64,000 nt of DNA from Pseudarthrobacter sp. SSS035 (GTDB lineage Bacteria; Actinomycetota; Actinomycetes; Actinomycetales; Micrococcaceae). Made by a program: the position numbers and the translations under genes. Where the stretch lies: the NCBI RefSeq assembly GCF_023273875.1, contig NZ_CP096882.1, positions 4,278,001 to 4,342,000 of the forward strand. Direction: 5' to 3'. Position 1 is the stretch's first letter. The number at the start of each line of letters is the position of its first letter. The notes under the pieces are model-generated. The model was not told the DNA's origin. It ran no database searches and saw only the letters and a list, made by a program, of their open reading frames with translations. Shown piece by piece: positions 51,483 through 60,495 of this stretch.

Positions 51483-52598
51483 ATGACTACCCCTACACAG
51501 CAGCTCTCCGACGCCGGAGTATCCATCTGGCTCGATGACCTTTCCCGCAGCCGCCTTGAGACCGGCACGCTGCAGAAGCTGATCGAAGAGAAGAACGTTG
51601 TTGGTGTGACCACCAACCCGTCCATCTTCCACGCCGCCATCACGGCCGGCACGGACTACGACGCCATCATCGCGGCGCAGGCAGCAGCCGGCGCCAGCGT
51701 CGAGGAGACCATCTTCGAAATCACCACCACCGACGTCGCCGACGCCTGCGACCTCTTCGCACCGGTGGCAGCAGCCACCAACGGTGTTGACGGCCGCGTG
51801 TCCATCGAAGTTGACCCGCGCCTTGCCTGGGACACGGCCGGCACCATTGCCGAAGCCAAGCACCTTTACAAGAAGGTCAACAAGGACAACGTCCACATCA
51901 AGATCCCGGCAACCCTTGAAGGCCTCGAAGCGATCACCGCGACGCTGGCCGAGGGCATCAGCGTCAACGTGACCCTGATCTTCTCGCTCGAGCGCTACCG
52001 CGCCGTCATCAATGCCTTCCAGTCCGGCCTGGAGCAGGCCAAGGACAACGGCCACGACCTGTCCAAGATCCACTCGGTTGCGTCGTTCTTCGTGTCCCGC
52101 GTGGACTCCGAGATCGACAAGCGCCTTGACGCCATCGGCACCGACGAGGCCAAGGCACTCAAGGGCAAGGCAGGCGTGGCCAACGCACGCCTGGCGTACC
52201 AGGTCTACGAGGAGCTCTTCGCCACCGAACGCTGGGCACTGCTGGCTGAAGCCGGCGCGCTCCCCCAGCGTCCGCTGTGGGCCTCCACCGGCGTCAAGGA
52301 CCCGGCTTACCCGGACACCCTGTACGTGACCGAACTGGCCGCCCCCGGCGTCGTGAACACCATGCCGGAGAAGACCCTGGATGCCACGTTCGACCACGGC
52401 GTCGTCACCGGCGACACCGTCTCCGGCACGTACACCGAGGCCAACGCCACGCTGGACGCACTGGACGCACTGGGTATCTCCTACAACGAGGTTGTCGCCC
52501 TCCTCGAATCCGAAGGCCTGGACAAGTTCGTGGCCAGCTGGAAGGAACTCCTGGGCGACGTCGAAGGTGCCCTTGCCGTTGCACGGAAGGCCTCCTAA
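51483..52598 (+). CDS. tal: Transaldolase
   Basis: 371 residues, the long actinobacterial form. GVTTNPSIFHAAI, and the Schiff-base Lys K140 in VHIKIPAT; SFFVSRVDSEID follows. Transfers dihydroxyacetone units between sedoheptulose-7-phosphate and glyceraldehyde-3-phosphate. ATG 51483 with AGGAG 8 nt upstream, 23 nt after tkt; pgi follows after 6 nt. Confidence 0.96.
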   Translation: MTTPTQQLSDAGVSIWLDDLSRSRLETGTLQKLIEEKNVVGVTTNPSIFHAAITAGTDYDAIIAAQAAAGASVEETIFEITTTDVADACDLFAPVAAATNGVDGRVSIEVDPRLAWDTAGTIAEAKHLYKKVNKDNVHIKIPATLEGLEAITATLAEGISVNVTLIFSLERYRAVINAFQSGLEQAKDNGHDLSKIHSVASFFVSRVDSEIDKRLDAIGTDEAKALKGKAGVANARLAYQVYEELFATERWALLAEAGALPQRPLWASTGVKDPAYPDTLYVTELAAPGVVNTMPEKTLDATFDHGVVTGDTVSGTYTEANATLDALDALGISYNEVVALLESEGLDKFVASWKELLGDVEGALAVARKAS

Positions 52599-52604
52599 CC
52601 CACT

Positions 52605-54240
52605 ATGAGCACTCTCAGCTACGACGCCACCGGTGCCGCGCAGCAGGCACTCGAGCAGCACCTGCCCGCCCTCGTGGCGGACCGCATCGCCACCCGGATC
52701 TTCGCCAAGGACCACACCCTGTGGGGTCCCGACGCCGAGGCCGAGTCCGCTGTCCGCCTCGGTTGGGTGGAGGCGGCCACCGTCTCACAGGCCCTCGTGG
52801 CCGGCATCCTCGAGCTCCGTGATGCCCTCAAGGCTGACGGCGTGACCCGCATCGTGCTTTGCGGCATGGGCGGATCTTCGCTGGCTCCCGAGGTCATCGC
52901 CGGCACCGCTGGCGTCGAGCTGACAGTGCTGGACAGCACCGACCCCGACCAGGTCCGTGCTGCCCTCGCAGACCGGCTGGCCGAAACCGCGATTGTGGTT
53001 TCGTCCAAGTCCGGTTCAACCCTGGAGACCGACTCCCAGCGCCGGATCTTCGAGCACGCCTTCACCGAGGCCGGCATCGATGCGAAGAGCCGGATCATCA
53101 TTGTCACCGATCCCGGTTCCCCGCTGGATAAGGCATCGCGTGAGGCCGGCTACCGCGCCGTCTTCAACGCCGATCCGAACGTGGGCGGCCGCTACTCGGC
53201 CCTCACCGCATTCGGGCTGGTCCCGTCGGGCCTGGCCGGTGTGGATATCCAGGCCTTCCTGGATGAGGCCGAGGAAGCCGCCGAGATCCTGAACGAGGAC
53301 GCCGCCGAGAACATCGGTCTGGCCCTCGGAACAGCCCTGGGCGGAACCAACCCGCTGCGCAACAAGATTGTCATCGCCGAGGACGGCTCAGGCATTGTGG
53401 GCTTCGCGGACTGGGCCGAACAGCTCATCGCCGAATCCACCGGCAAGCTCGGTACCGGCGTCCTGCCGGTGGTTGCCGGACCCACGTCGCCGGAGGTCAC
53501 CTCCGGCGCCGCAGACGTCCTGGTGGTGCGGCTGGTAGCCGCGGATGCCGACGTCGAACTCGGTGACAACGAGGTAGCCATCGCGGGCGGTCTGGCCACC
53601 CAGATGATGGTGTGGGAGTTCGCCACTGCCGTGGCCGGACGCCTCCTGGGCATCAACCCGTATGACCAGCCGGACGTGGAGGCAGCCAAGGTTGCCGCCC
53701 GCGGCCTGCTGGATGCCCAGCCCAAACCGACCCCTGCCGCCTTCGTGGACGGCGCCATTGAGGTCCGCGGCGGTGACTGGCTCCGTGGGGCAGCCACCGC
53801 GGAGGAAGCCGTCGGCGCCCTCCTTGGAACGCTCGACGACGACAGCTACCTCAGCGTCCATGCCTACTTTGACCGGCTGGCCTTCGCAGAGCTGGAAGGC
53901 ATCCGCGACCCGCTTGCCGGCGTCAGCGGCCGTCCCGTCACGTTCGGCTGGGGCCCGCGGTTCCTGCACTCCACCGGACAGTTTCCACAAGGGCGGACCC
54001 GCCATTGGAGTCTTTCTCCAGGTCACGGCCGCTCCTGCGGAAGACCTGGCCATCCCGGACCGTCCGTTCACGTTCGGGGAACTGATTTCCGCCCAGGCCG
54101 CGGGCGACGCCCAGGTCCTGGCCGGCCATGGCCGCCCCGTCCTGCGACTGCACCTGACCGACCGCGCCGCCGGAGTTGCACAGCTGCAGGAGATCATTGC
54201 AGCACTCGCAGCCCGGTCAGCTTCCGTCACCGAAAACTAA
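52605..54240 (+). pseudogene. pgi: Glucose-6-phosphate isomerase, broken by a one-base insertion
   Basis: SIS-fold isomerase similar to the PGI half of tal-pgi fusions. The frame reads normally from ATG 52605 (LCGMGGSSLAPEV, SSKSGSTLETDSQRR) to F460 in HSTGQF; the triplet 53982-53984 then has one T too many (CAG TTT CCA CAA). Removing one T restores HKGGPAIGVFLQVTAAP and an 84-residue conserved C-terminus ending at the TAA 54238-54240; 544 residues in total. As given, the protein ends in about 94 unrelated residues and stops at 54269, inside zwf. The lost part holds the conserved HKGGP Lys. Sequencing error and true mutation are both possible. Confidence 0.9.
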
Positions 54241-54255
54241 GGCTCAACAGCAAAC

Positions 54256-55827
54256 ATGCCAGAAACTGAAAACGGCAGGAATTCCGCGACGCGTTCCGGA
54301 CGATCAGGGCGTAATCCGCTCCGGGATCCCCGTGACCGCCGCCTGAACCGGATTGCCGGTCCGTCCTCGTTGGTGCTCTTCGGAGTGACCGGCGACCTTG
54401 CCCGCAAGAAGCTCATGCCGGCCGTGTATGACCTCGCGAACCGGGGGCTGCTGCCGCCGAGTTTCGCGCTGGTGGGTTTCGGCCGCCGTCCCTGGACTGA
54501 TGCGGAGTTCGCCGCCGAGGTGAAGGCTTCGGTGAAGGCGTACTCACGGACGCCGTTTGATGAGGCGGTGTGGAACCAACTCGCTGAGGGTATCCGCTTT
54601 GTCCAGGGCGAGTTCGACGACGATGACGCCTTCGAGCGGCTCGGTGAGGTCATCGATGAGCTCGATGAGCAGCGCGGAACGCGCGGGAATCACGCGTTCT
54701 ACCTCTCTATCCCGCCGAAGGCCTTCGAGCAGGTTTGCCGTCAGCTGTCCAAGCACGGCCTCGCGCAAGCCGACGGGGATAAGTGGCGGCGGGTAGTGAT
54801 TGAGAAGCCGTTCGGGCATGACCTTGAGTCGGCCCGGCAGCTGAACGACATTGTGGAGTCGGTGTTCCCGCCGGATGCGGTGTTCCGGATCGACCACTAT
54901 CTGGGTAAGGAAACGGTGCAGAACATCCTGGCGCTGCGTTTCGCGAACCAGCTGTTCGAACCGTTGTGGAACGCGAACTACGTGGACCACGTCCAGATCA
55001 CCATGGCCGAGGACATCGGCACGGGCGGGCGCGCCGGGTATTACGACGGTGTGGGCGCGGCCCGCGATGTCATCCAGAACCACCTCCTGCAGTTGCTGGC
55101 CCTGACAGCGATGGAGGAGCCTATTTCTTTCAACGCCGATGACCTGCGCGCAGAGAAGGAAAAGGTCCTGGCCGCGGTAAAGCTCCCGGACGACCTCTCT
55201 ACCCATTCAGCGCGGGGGCAGTTCGCCGGCGGCTGGCAGGGCGGGGAACAGGTCCAGGGCTACCTGGAGGAAGAGGGTATCCCGGCTGATTCGAAGACCG
55301 AGACGTTCGCTGCGATCCGGGTGGATATCCACACCCGCCGCTGGTCCGGTGTGCCGTTCTACCTGCGTGCGGGCAAGCGCCTGGGCCGGCGCGTGACCGA
55401 GATTGCGGTGGTGTTCAAACGCGCCCCGAACCTGCTGTTCCGTGACCACGGTGAGGATGACTTCGGCCAGAACGCCGTGGTGATCCGGGTCCAGCCCGAT
55501 GAGGGCGCCACGATCCGGTTCGGGTCCAAGGTCCCGGGCACGCAGATGGAAGTCCGCGACGTGACCATGGACTTCGGCTACGGGCACTCCTTCACCGAGT
55601 CAAGCCCCGAAGCGTACGAACGGCTCATCCTTGATGTGCTCCTGGGCGAGCCGCCGCTGTTCCCGCGGCACGCCGAGGTGGAGCTGTCCTGGAAGATCCT
55701 GGATCCCTTTGAAGACTACTGGGCCGGGTTGGCTGAGCAGCCGGAGCCCTATGCCCCGGGCAGCTGGGGCCCTGCCTCGGCCGATGAATTACTGGCCCGC
55801 GACGGACGAACCTGGAGAAGGCCATGA
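54256..55827 (+). CDS. zwf: Glucose-6-phosphate 1-dehydrogenase
   Basis: 523 residues. NADP-binding GVTGDLARKKL at about 43-53, catalytic RIDHYLGKETVQN near 214-226 and EKPFGHDL. First oxidative step of the pentose phosphate pathway, making NADPH and 6-phosphogluconolactone. Followed by opcA with an ATGA overlap; starts 15 nt after the true pgi stop. The first 35 residues are an Arg-rich extension before the fold. Confidence 0.97.
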   Translation: MPETENGRNSATRSGRSGRNPLRDPRDRRLNRIAGPSSLVLFGVTGDLARKKLMPAVYDLANRGLLPPSFALVGFGRRPWTDAEFAAEVKASVKAYSRTPFDEAVWNQLAEGIRFVQGEFDDDDAFERLGEVIDELDEQRGTRGNHAFYLSIPPKAFEQVCRQLSKHGLAQADGDKWRRVVIEKPFGHDLESARQLNDIVESVFPPDAVFRIDHYLGKETVQNILALRFANQLFEPLWNANYVDHVQITMAEDIGTGGRAGYYDGVGAARDVIQNHLLQLLALTAMEEPISFNADDLRAEKEKVLAAVKLPDDLSTHSARGQFAGGWQGGEQVQGYLEEEGIPADSKTETFAAIRVDIHTRRWSGVPFYLRAGKRLGRRVTEIAVVFKRAPNLLFRDHGEDDFGQNAVVIRVQPDEGATIRFGSKVPGTQMEVRDVTMDFGYGHSFTESSPEAYERLILDVLLGEPPLFPRHAEVELSWKILDPFEDYWAGLAEQPEPYAPGSWGPASADELLARDGRTWRRP

Positions 55828-56765
55828 TTGTAGATTTGCCGGACACCACCACCTCGAAGATCTCCAAGAAGATCACCTCCCTGCGTGAGCAGGGCGGCGT
55901 GATCGCACTCGGCCGGGTCCTGACCCTCGTGGTCGTCACCCGCTCAGGGCTTGAGGAAGAAGCGATCGAGGCCGCGAACGAGGCCAGCCGGGAACACCCC
56001 TGCCGGATCATCGTCCTCGCCGACGCCGGGGCCCAGGCCCCGAACCGGCTCGACGCGCAGATCCGGGTGGGCGGTGACGCCGGCGCGTCCGAGGTCATCG
56101 TGCTCCGCGGCTACGGCGAGCTCGCCCACGAAAGCGAATCCCTGGTAGCGGCCCTGCTCCTGCCCGACGCCCCGATCGTGGCCTGGTGGCCGCACGGAGC
56201 GCCGGAGAACGCCTGCGAAACCTCGGTGGGCCGGATCGCGCACCGCCGGATCACGGACTCCGCGAACGAAACCGATCCCCAGGCGGCGCTGGAGAACATC
56301 CGGGCCACCTACAAGGCCGGGGACACCGACCTCGCCTGGACCCGGCTGACCAACTGGCGGATCCAGCTCGCGGCGGTCCTGGACCAGGTTGACTCCTCGC
56401 CCGTGACCGCAGTGGCCGTGGAAGGCGCCTCCGACTCCCCGTCCACCATCCTGCTCGCGGCGTGGCTGACGCTGGCCCTGGACGCGCCCGTGACGATCGT
56501 CGCGGACCCCGCCGGGACCGGTATCCGCCGGGTCCGGCTGACCCGCCACACCGGTGACGTGCAGCTCTTCCGCCCCGGGCTCTCCGTCGCTGAACTCACC
56601 CAGCCCGGACAGCCCGCCCAGCGCATCTCCCTGCCGCGCCGCAGCCTCAAGGACTGCCTCGCCGAAGAGCTCCGCCGCCTCGACCCCGACGAAGTGTTCG
56701 GCGAAGTGATTACTATTGGACTGCCACGTACCAATCTAAGGAGCGTCCGACCCAGTGAGCGTTGA
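55824..56765 (+). CDS. opcA: Glucose-6-phosphate dehydrogenase assembly protein OpcA
   Basis: 313 residues. Starts MIVDLPDTTTSKISKKI as other actinobacterial OpcA proteins, with PDAPIVAWWPHGAPE and RLTNWRIQLAAVLDQ in the core. OpcA is needed for full Zwf activity and assembly in cyanobacteria and actinobacteria. Overlaps zwf by 4 nt and pgl by 11 nt, so stoichiometric coupling is likely. Confidence 0.95.
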   Translation: MIVDLPDTTTSKISKKITSLREQGGVIALGRVLTLVVVTRSGLEEEAIEAANEASREHPCRIIVLADAGAQAPNRLDAQIRVGGDAGASEVIVLRGYGELAHESESLVAALLLPDAPIVAWWPHGAPENACETSVGRIAHRRITDSANETDPQAALENIRATYKAGDTDLAWTRLTNWRIQLAAVLDQVDSSPVTAVAVEGASDSPSTILLAAWLTLALDAPVTIVADPAGTGIRRVRLTRHTGDVQLFRPGLSVAELTQPGQPAQRISLPRRSLKDCLAEELRRLDPDEVFGEVITIGLPRTNLRSVRPSER

Positions 56766-57573
56766 GCCAAGAGTTAGCATCCATCCTGATTCGTCCGTCC
56801 TGATGGCCGCCATTGCGGCCCGCCTGATCACCAAGCTGGTGGATGTGCAGGACAAGCACGGTGAGGCCACGGTGGTGCTGACCGGCGGCACAGTAGGCAT
56901 CGGAACGCTGAAGGCTGTTGCCGATTCTCCGGCAGCGCCGGCCGTCGACTGGTCCAGGGTGAACTTTTGGTGGGGTGACGAGCGCTTTGTTGCCGCGGAC
57001 CATCCCGACCGGAACACCAGGCAGGCGTTTGCTGCACTCCTGTCGAGCATTCCGGTTGATCCCGCAAGGATCAACCAGCCTGCCTCCTCGGATGACTTCG
57101 ACACGCCCGAAGAAGCCGCCGAGGACTACGCGCGCAGGCTCCGGGAAGCAGCCCAGGCCGAACACGCTGCCGACATGTCCGACGACCGTCCGGACGAACC
57201 GGGAGTACTGCCGCGGCTGGACGTTGTCCTGCTGGGCGTTGGCCCGGACGCCCACGTGGCCTCGCTCTTCCCGGAGCAGGGCGGAATCCGGGAGAAGGAG
57301 CTGACGGTAGTTGGCGTCCGCAATTCCCCCAAGCCGCCGCCACAGCGCATCTCGCTCACGCTTCCCGCCATCAACACTGCTGCCGAGGTCTGGATGGTGG
57401 TGGCCGGCGAGGACAAGGCCGGCGCAGTGGGCCTGGCCCTGGCGGGCGCCAACCCGGTACAGGTACCGGCGGCCGGCCCGCGGGGAACATCCCGCACGCT
57501 GTGGCTTATCGACGAAAACGCAGCGTCACGCGTCCCGCAGCAGCTCGTCCGGAAGGACGCCGCCGGCGCGTAG
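56755..57573 (+). CDS. pgl: 6-phosphogluconolactonase
   Basis: 272 residues. Family motifs LTGGTVGIGTL, FWWGDERFV and LLGVGPDAHVASLFPE (the nucleotide-binding-like loop of NagB-fold lactonases). Hydrolyses 6-phosphogluconolactone from Zwf. GTG 56755 has AAGGAG about 11 nt upstream and lies inside opcA. Its last 48 nt overlap the 3' end of the convergent rbpA gene. Confidence 0.94.
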   Translation: MSVEPRVSIHPDSSVLMAAIAARLITKLVDVQDKHGEATVVLTGGTVGIGTLKAVADSPAAPAVDWSRVNFWWGDERFVAADHPDRNTRQAFAALLSSIPVDPARINQPASSDDFDTPEEAAEDYARRLREAAQAEHAADMSDDRPDEPGVLPRLDVVLLGVGPDAHVASLFPEQGGIREKELTVVGVRNSPKPPPQRISLTLPAINTAAEVWMVVAGEDKAGAVGLALAGANPVQVPAAGPRGTSRTLWLIDENAASRVPQQLVRKDAAGA

Positions 57574-57921
57574 CTTTTCCAGCGCTCCGGCCAGGACAGC
57601 TTCGGCGTCCTGGTCGGAGCGCCGTTCTTTAACGTATTCAAGGTGGCTCTTGAAGCCTTCGTCCAGCGGGTCCGGCAGGTCGGCTTCCTTGCCGTCCCGT
57701 GATGCCGGAGCCCCGCAGCGCCGGCAGTCCCAGACCGTGGGAAGCTGCTCATCCGGCAACCGCAGGAAAACAAGCTGGGTCTCATGCCCCTTGGCGCACC
57801 AAAAGGAAACCCGGATCCGGGGCACCCTCTCGCCCGAGGCCGCTTCTGACTGGTTCTTGGGACCGGCTCCTTCCGTGACACCCACCCGGGTGCCGCGGAA
57901 CGCAGACGCACTATGTACCAT
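57526..57921 (-). CDS. rbpA: RNA polymerase-binding protein RbpA
   Basis: 131 residues. N-terminal RGTRVGVTEG, zinc site C42-H46-C66-C69 (WCAKGHE, WDCRRCG) and the sigma-interaction C-terminus LDEGFKSHLEYVKERRS. An actinobacterial transcription factor that stabilises holoenzyme on promoters. AGGAG 7 nt before ATG 57921. Preceded by the secG terminator, so it has its own promoter; its 3' end is antisense to pgl. Confidence 0.97.
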   Translation of the reverse strand: MVHSASAFRGTRVGVTEGAGPKNQSEAASGERVPRIRVSFWCAKGHETQLVFLRLPDEQLPTVWDCRRCGAPASRDGKEADLPDPLDEGFKSHLEYVKERRSDQDAEAVLAGALEKLRAGGVLPDELLRDA

Positions 57922-57958
57922 CGGGTCTCCTGGCTGCTTAAACGACGCTGTTTAAACG

Positions 57959-57993
57959 AAACTGTGGCTGTTGGAAGCCAACAGCCACAGTTT
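57959..57993 (-). terminator. Intrinsic terminator of the gap-pgk-tpiA-secG operon
   Basis: Perfect 16-bp stem AAACTGTGGCTGTTGG / CCAACAGCCACAGTTT with a 3-nt loop, followed on the minus strand by TTTCGTTT. Confidence 0.92.
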
Positions 57994-58044
57994 AGTTCGG
58001 AGATCCCCATCGCGGCAGTGCCGGGCGACGATCAGTTGCAGGAG

Positions 58045-58302
58045 CTATGAATCCCCTGCGCCACTGAAGCGCATGACCAGGCCAAGGGCGATGATCACAA
58101 CGCCCCAGGTAACACCCAGAATCACCGTGAACCTGTTCAGGTTCCGCTCGGCCACGCCGGAGGAGCTGAGGCCGGAACTCATACCGCCGCCGAACATGTC
58201 CGACAGCCCGCCACCCCGTCCCTTGTGGAGGAGGATAAGCAGGGTCAGCAGAAGGCTGGTGATACCCAGGAGAATCTGCAGAATGACATGAAGAACGTCC
58301 AC
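58045..58302 (-). CDS. secG: Preprotein translocase subunit SecG
   Basis: 85 residues. Two hydrophobic segments (about 5-25 and 58-77) joined by the SecG loop LLHKGRGGGLSDMFGGG. Third subunit of the SecYEG channel. 50 nt after tpiA; a strong terminator lies downstream, so it closes the glycolytic operon. Confidence 0.95.
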   Translation of the reverse strand: MDVLHVILQILLGITSLLLTLLILLHKGRGGGLSDMFGGGMSSGLSSSGVAERNLNRFTVILGVTWGVVIIALGLVMRFSGAGDS

Positions 58303-58352
58303 GACGGCCTTTCAGAAGATTGGAATTGCGGGAGCCTGGGCCTAGTGACGGA

Positions 58353-59168
58353 CTAGTTCGTCACAAGGTGACTCTCGAACCTGACAATATTAGCAAACTC
58401 CGCGGGATCGAGGCTTGCCCCGCCGACCAACACGCCGTCGACGTCGCGTTCCTTCAGGATCGCGGCGACATTATTGGCCTTGACCGAGCCGCCGTAGAGC
58501 AGCCGGATCTTCGCAGCAACGTCATCGCCGAAGAGCGTGGCCAGTTCCGCGCGGATGGCGGCGCACATTTCCTGGGCGTCCTCCGGTCCGGCCACTTCAC
58601 CGGTGCCGATGGCCCAAACGGGCTCGTAGGCCACCACAAGCTCTGCCGCCTGCTCGGCCGTCAAACCCGCGACGTTCGCCCGGAGCTGTGTCAGCGTGTG
58701 CTCGACATGCGTGCCGGCCTGGCGGATTTCCAGGCCTTCCCCCACGCAAAGGACCGGAGTGACACTGTGCTTGAACGCTGCCTTGACCTTGGCGTTGAGC
58801 ACTTCGTCGGATTCCTGGTGGATGGTGCGGCGTTCACTGTGCCCCACCAGGACGTAGCGGCAGCCCAGCTTGTTCAGGAACTGGCCGGAGGTGTCGCCCG
58901 TGTAGGCGCCCGAGTCGAACTGGGAGAGGTCCTGGCCGCCGTAGGCTATGTCCAGTTCATCGCCCTGGACGAGGGTCTGCACGCCGCGGAGGTCGGTGAA
59001 TGGCGGGAAGACGGCCACCTCAACCCGGCTGTAGTCGTGCTTGGCGTCGGACAGGGTCCAGGCCAGTTTCTGCAGGAGGGTGATGCCCTGGACATGGTCC
59101 ATGTTCATCTTCCAGTTGCCCGCAATGAGAGGCGTGCGGTCAAAAGCGCCGTTCGTTGACGTAGTCAC
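58353..59168 (-). CDS. tpiA: Triosephosphate isomerase
   Basis: 271 residues from GTG 59168 (GGAG 5 nt upstream). Catalytic Lys in AGNWKMNM, His in LVGHSERR and Glu in AYEPVWAIGTG; phosphate loop LLYGGSVKANN. Interconverts the two triose phosphates. 87 nt after pgk. Confidence 0.97.
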   Translation of the reverse strand: MTTSTNGAFDRTPLIAGNWKMNMDHVQGITLLQKLAWTLSDAKHDYSRVEVAVFPPFTDLRGVQTLVQGDELDIAYGGQDLSQFDSGAYTGDTSGQFLNKLGCRYVLVGHSERRTIHQESDEVLNAKVKAAFKHSVTPVLCVGEGLEIRQAGTHVEHTLTQLRANVAGLTAEQAAELVVAYEPVWAIGTGEVAGPEDAQEMCAAIRAELATLFGDDVAAKIRLLYGGSVKANNVAAILKERDVDGVLVGGASLDPAEFANIVRFESHLVTN

Positions 59169-59255
59169 GTGTTCTCCAAAAGTACTTGATATGTATGCGG
59201 CCGGCAGGGTGCCCGCGGGCACCCTGCCGGCCGGAGGACTTGGCAGTCCAGGTTC

Positions 59256-60482
59256 CTAACGGTCCAGGACGCTGAGTCCCGGGAGTTCCTTGCCTTCGAG
59301 ATATTCCAGGCTGGCGCCGCCGCCGGTGGAAATGTGCCCGAACTGGTCGTCAGCGAAACCGAGCGTCCGCACGGCGGCAGCGGAGTCGCCGCCGCCGACC
59401 ACGGTGAACGCGTCGACCTCAGTCAGGGCCTGGGCCACGGCGCGGGTTCCGCCGGAGAATGCTTCGAACTCAAAGACGCCCATGGGCCCGTTCCAGAACA
59501 CCGTTTTGGCGCCCTTGATGCGGTCCGCGAAAGCGGCTGCAGAGTCCGGTCCAATGTCCAGGCCGATGCCCTGGGCGCCGAAGCTGCTGCCCTCGATGCC
59601 GTCCGCGGGGACAGTCTCGTAGTCAGCGTCGGCCGCGAACTTATCGGCCACCACAACGTCGGTGGGCACAATGAATTCGGTGCCTGCACCGGCAGCCCGT
59701 TTCAGGTAGTCCTGGACAACCGGGATCTGGTCTTCTTCCAGGAGGCTGCCGGCCACGCTGTGGCCCTCTGCTGCCAGGAACGTGAAGAGCATGCCGCCGC
59801 CCACCAGGATGGTGTCGGCCTTGCCGATGAGGTTGTCGATAACCGCCAGCTTGTCGGAGACCTTGGAGCCGCCGAGCACCACCACGTAGGGCCGCTGCGT
59901 GTCAGCCGTCAGCTTCCGCAGGACCTCCACCTCGGTGTGCACAAGGTCGCCCTGGTAGGACGGGAGCCGGGTGGCGACGTCGTAGACACTGGCGTGCTTG
60001 CGGTGCACGGCACCAAAGGCGTCGTCGACGTAGGCGCCGTTGGCCCCGGTCAGGGCCACCAGTTCGTCCGCGAAGGTGCCGCGTTCGGCGTCGTCCTTGC
60101 TGGTCTCCCGGGCGTCGAAGCGCACGTTCTCCAGGACGAGGACTTCGCCGTCCTGAAGCGAGGCGGCGAGTTCCTTAGCGGAGCTGCCCACGGTGTCCTG
60201 CGCGAGCGAGACCTTGAAGGCGGCAAGTTCGGCGAGCCGCGCTACGGCAGGCCGGAGGGAGTATTTTTCCTCCGGAGCGCCCTTGGGGCGTCCGAGGTGG
60301 GCTGTTACCAGCACGCGGGCACCGGCGTCCGTGAGCTTTCCCAGTACTGGCAGAGAGGCCTTGATGCGGCCGTCGTCAGTCACTGTAGAGCCGTCGAGCG
60401 GCACATTCAGGTCACTTCTGACAAGAATGTACCGCCCGCGGACACCTTCAGCGATCAGTTCGTTGAGGGTGTGGAATGTCAT
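59256..60482 (-). CDS. pgk: Phosphoglycerate kinase
   Basis: 408 residues. RSDLNVPLD substrate motif, GRPKGAPEEKYSLRPVA-like region, LENVRF and the C-terminal GGGDSAAAV nucleotide loop. The ATG at 60482 has no Shine-Dalgarno but a TAGGGT box 7 nt upstream that includes the gap stop codon, so pgk may be read both from the operon and from an internal leaderless promoter. Confidence 0.97.
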   Translation of the reverse strand: MTFHTLNELIAEGVRGRYILVRSDLNVPLDGSTVTDDGRIKASLPVLGKLTDAGARVLVTAHLGRPKGAPEEKYSLRPAVARLAELAAFKVSLAQDTVGSSAKELAASLQDGEVLVLENVRFDARETSKDDAERGTFADELVALTGANGAYVDDAFGAVHRKHASVYDVATRLPSYQGDLVHTEVEVLRKLTADTQRPYVVVLGGSKVSDKLAVIDNLIGKADTILVGGGMLFTFLAAEGHSVAGSLLEEDQIPVVQDYLKRAAGAGTEFIVPTDVVVADKFAADADYETVPADGIEGSSFGAQGIGLDIGPDSAAAFADRIKGAKTVFWNGPMGVFEFEAFSGGTRAVAQALTEVDAFTVVGGGDSAAAVRTLGFADDQFGHISTGGGASLEYLEGKELPGLSVLDR

Positions 60483-60489
60483 GTGTCTA

Positions 60490-60495
60490 ACCCTA
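60490..60495 (-). promoter_or_regulatory. Possible internal leaderless promoter of pgk
   Basis: Minus-strand TAGGGT overlapping the gap stop codon TAG, 7 nt before ATG 60482. Confidence 0.4.

Noticed and set aside
53979..53990. Programmed ribosomal frameshift in pgi
   Set aside because: The TTTCCAC context is not a known slippery site, there is no nearby stop or stimulatory structure, and the family is not known to use recoding; error or mutation is simpler.
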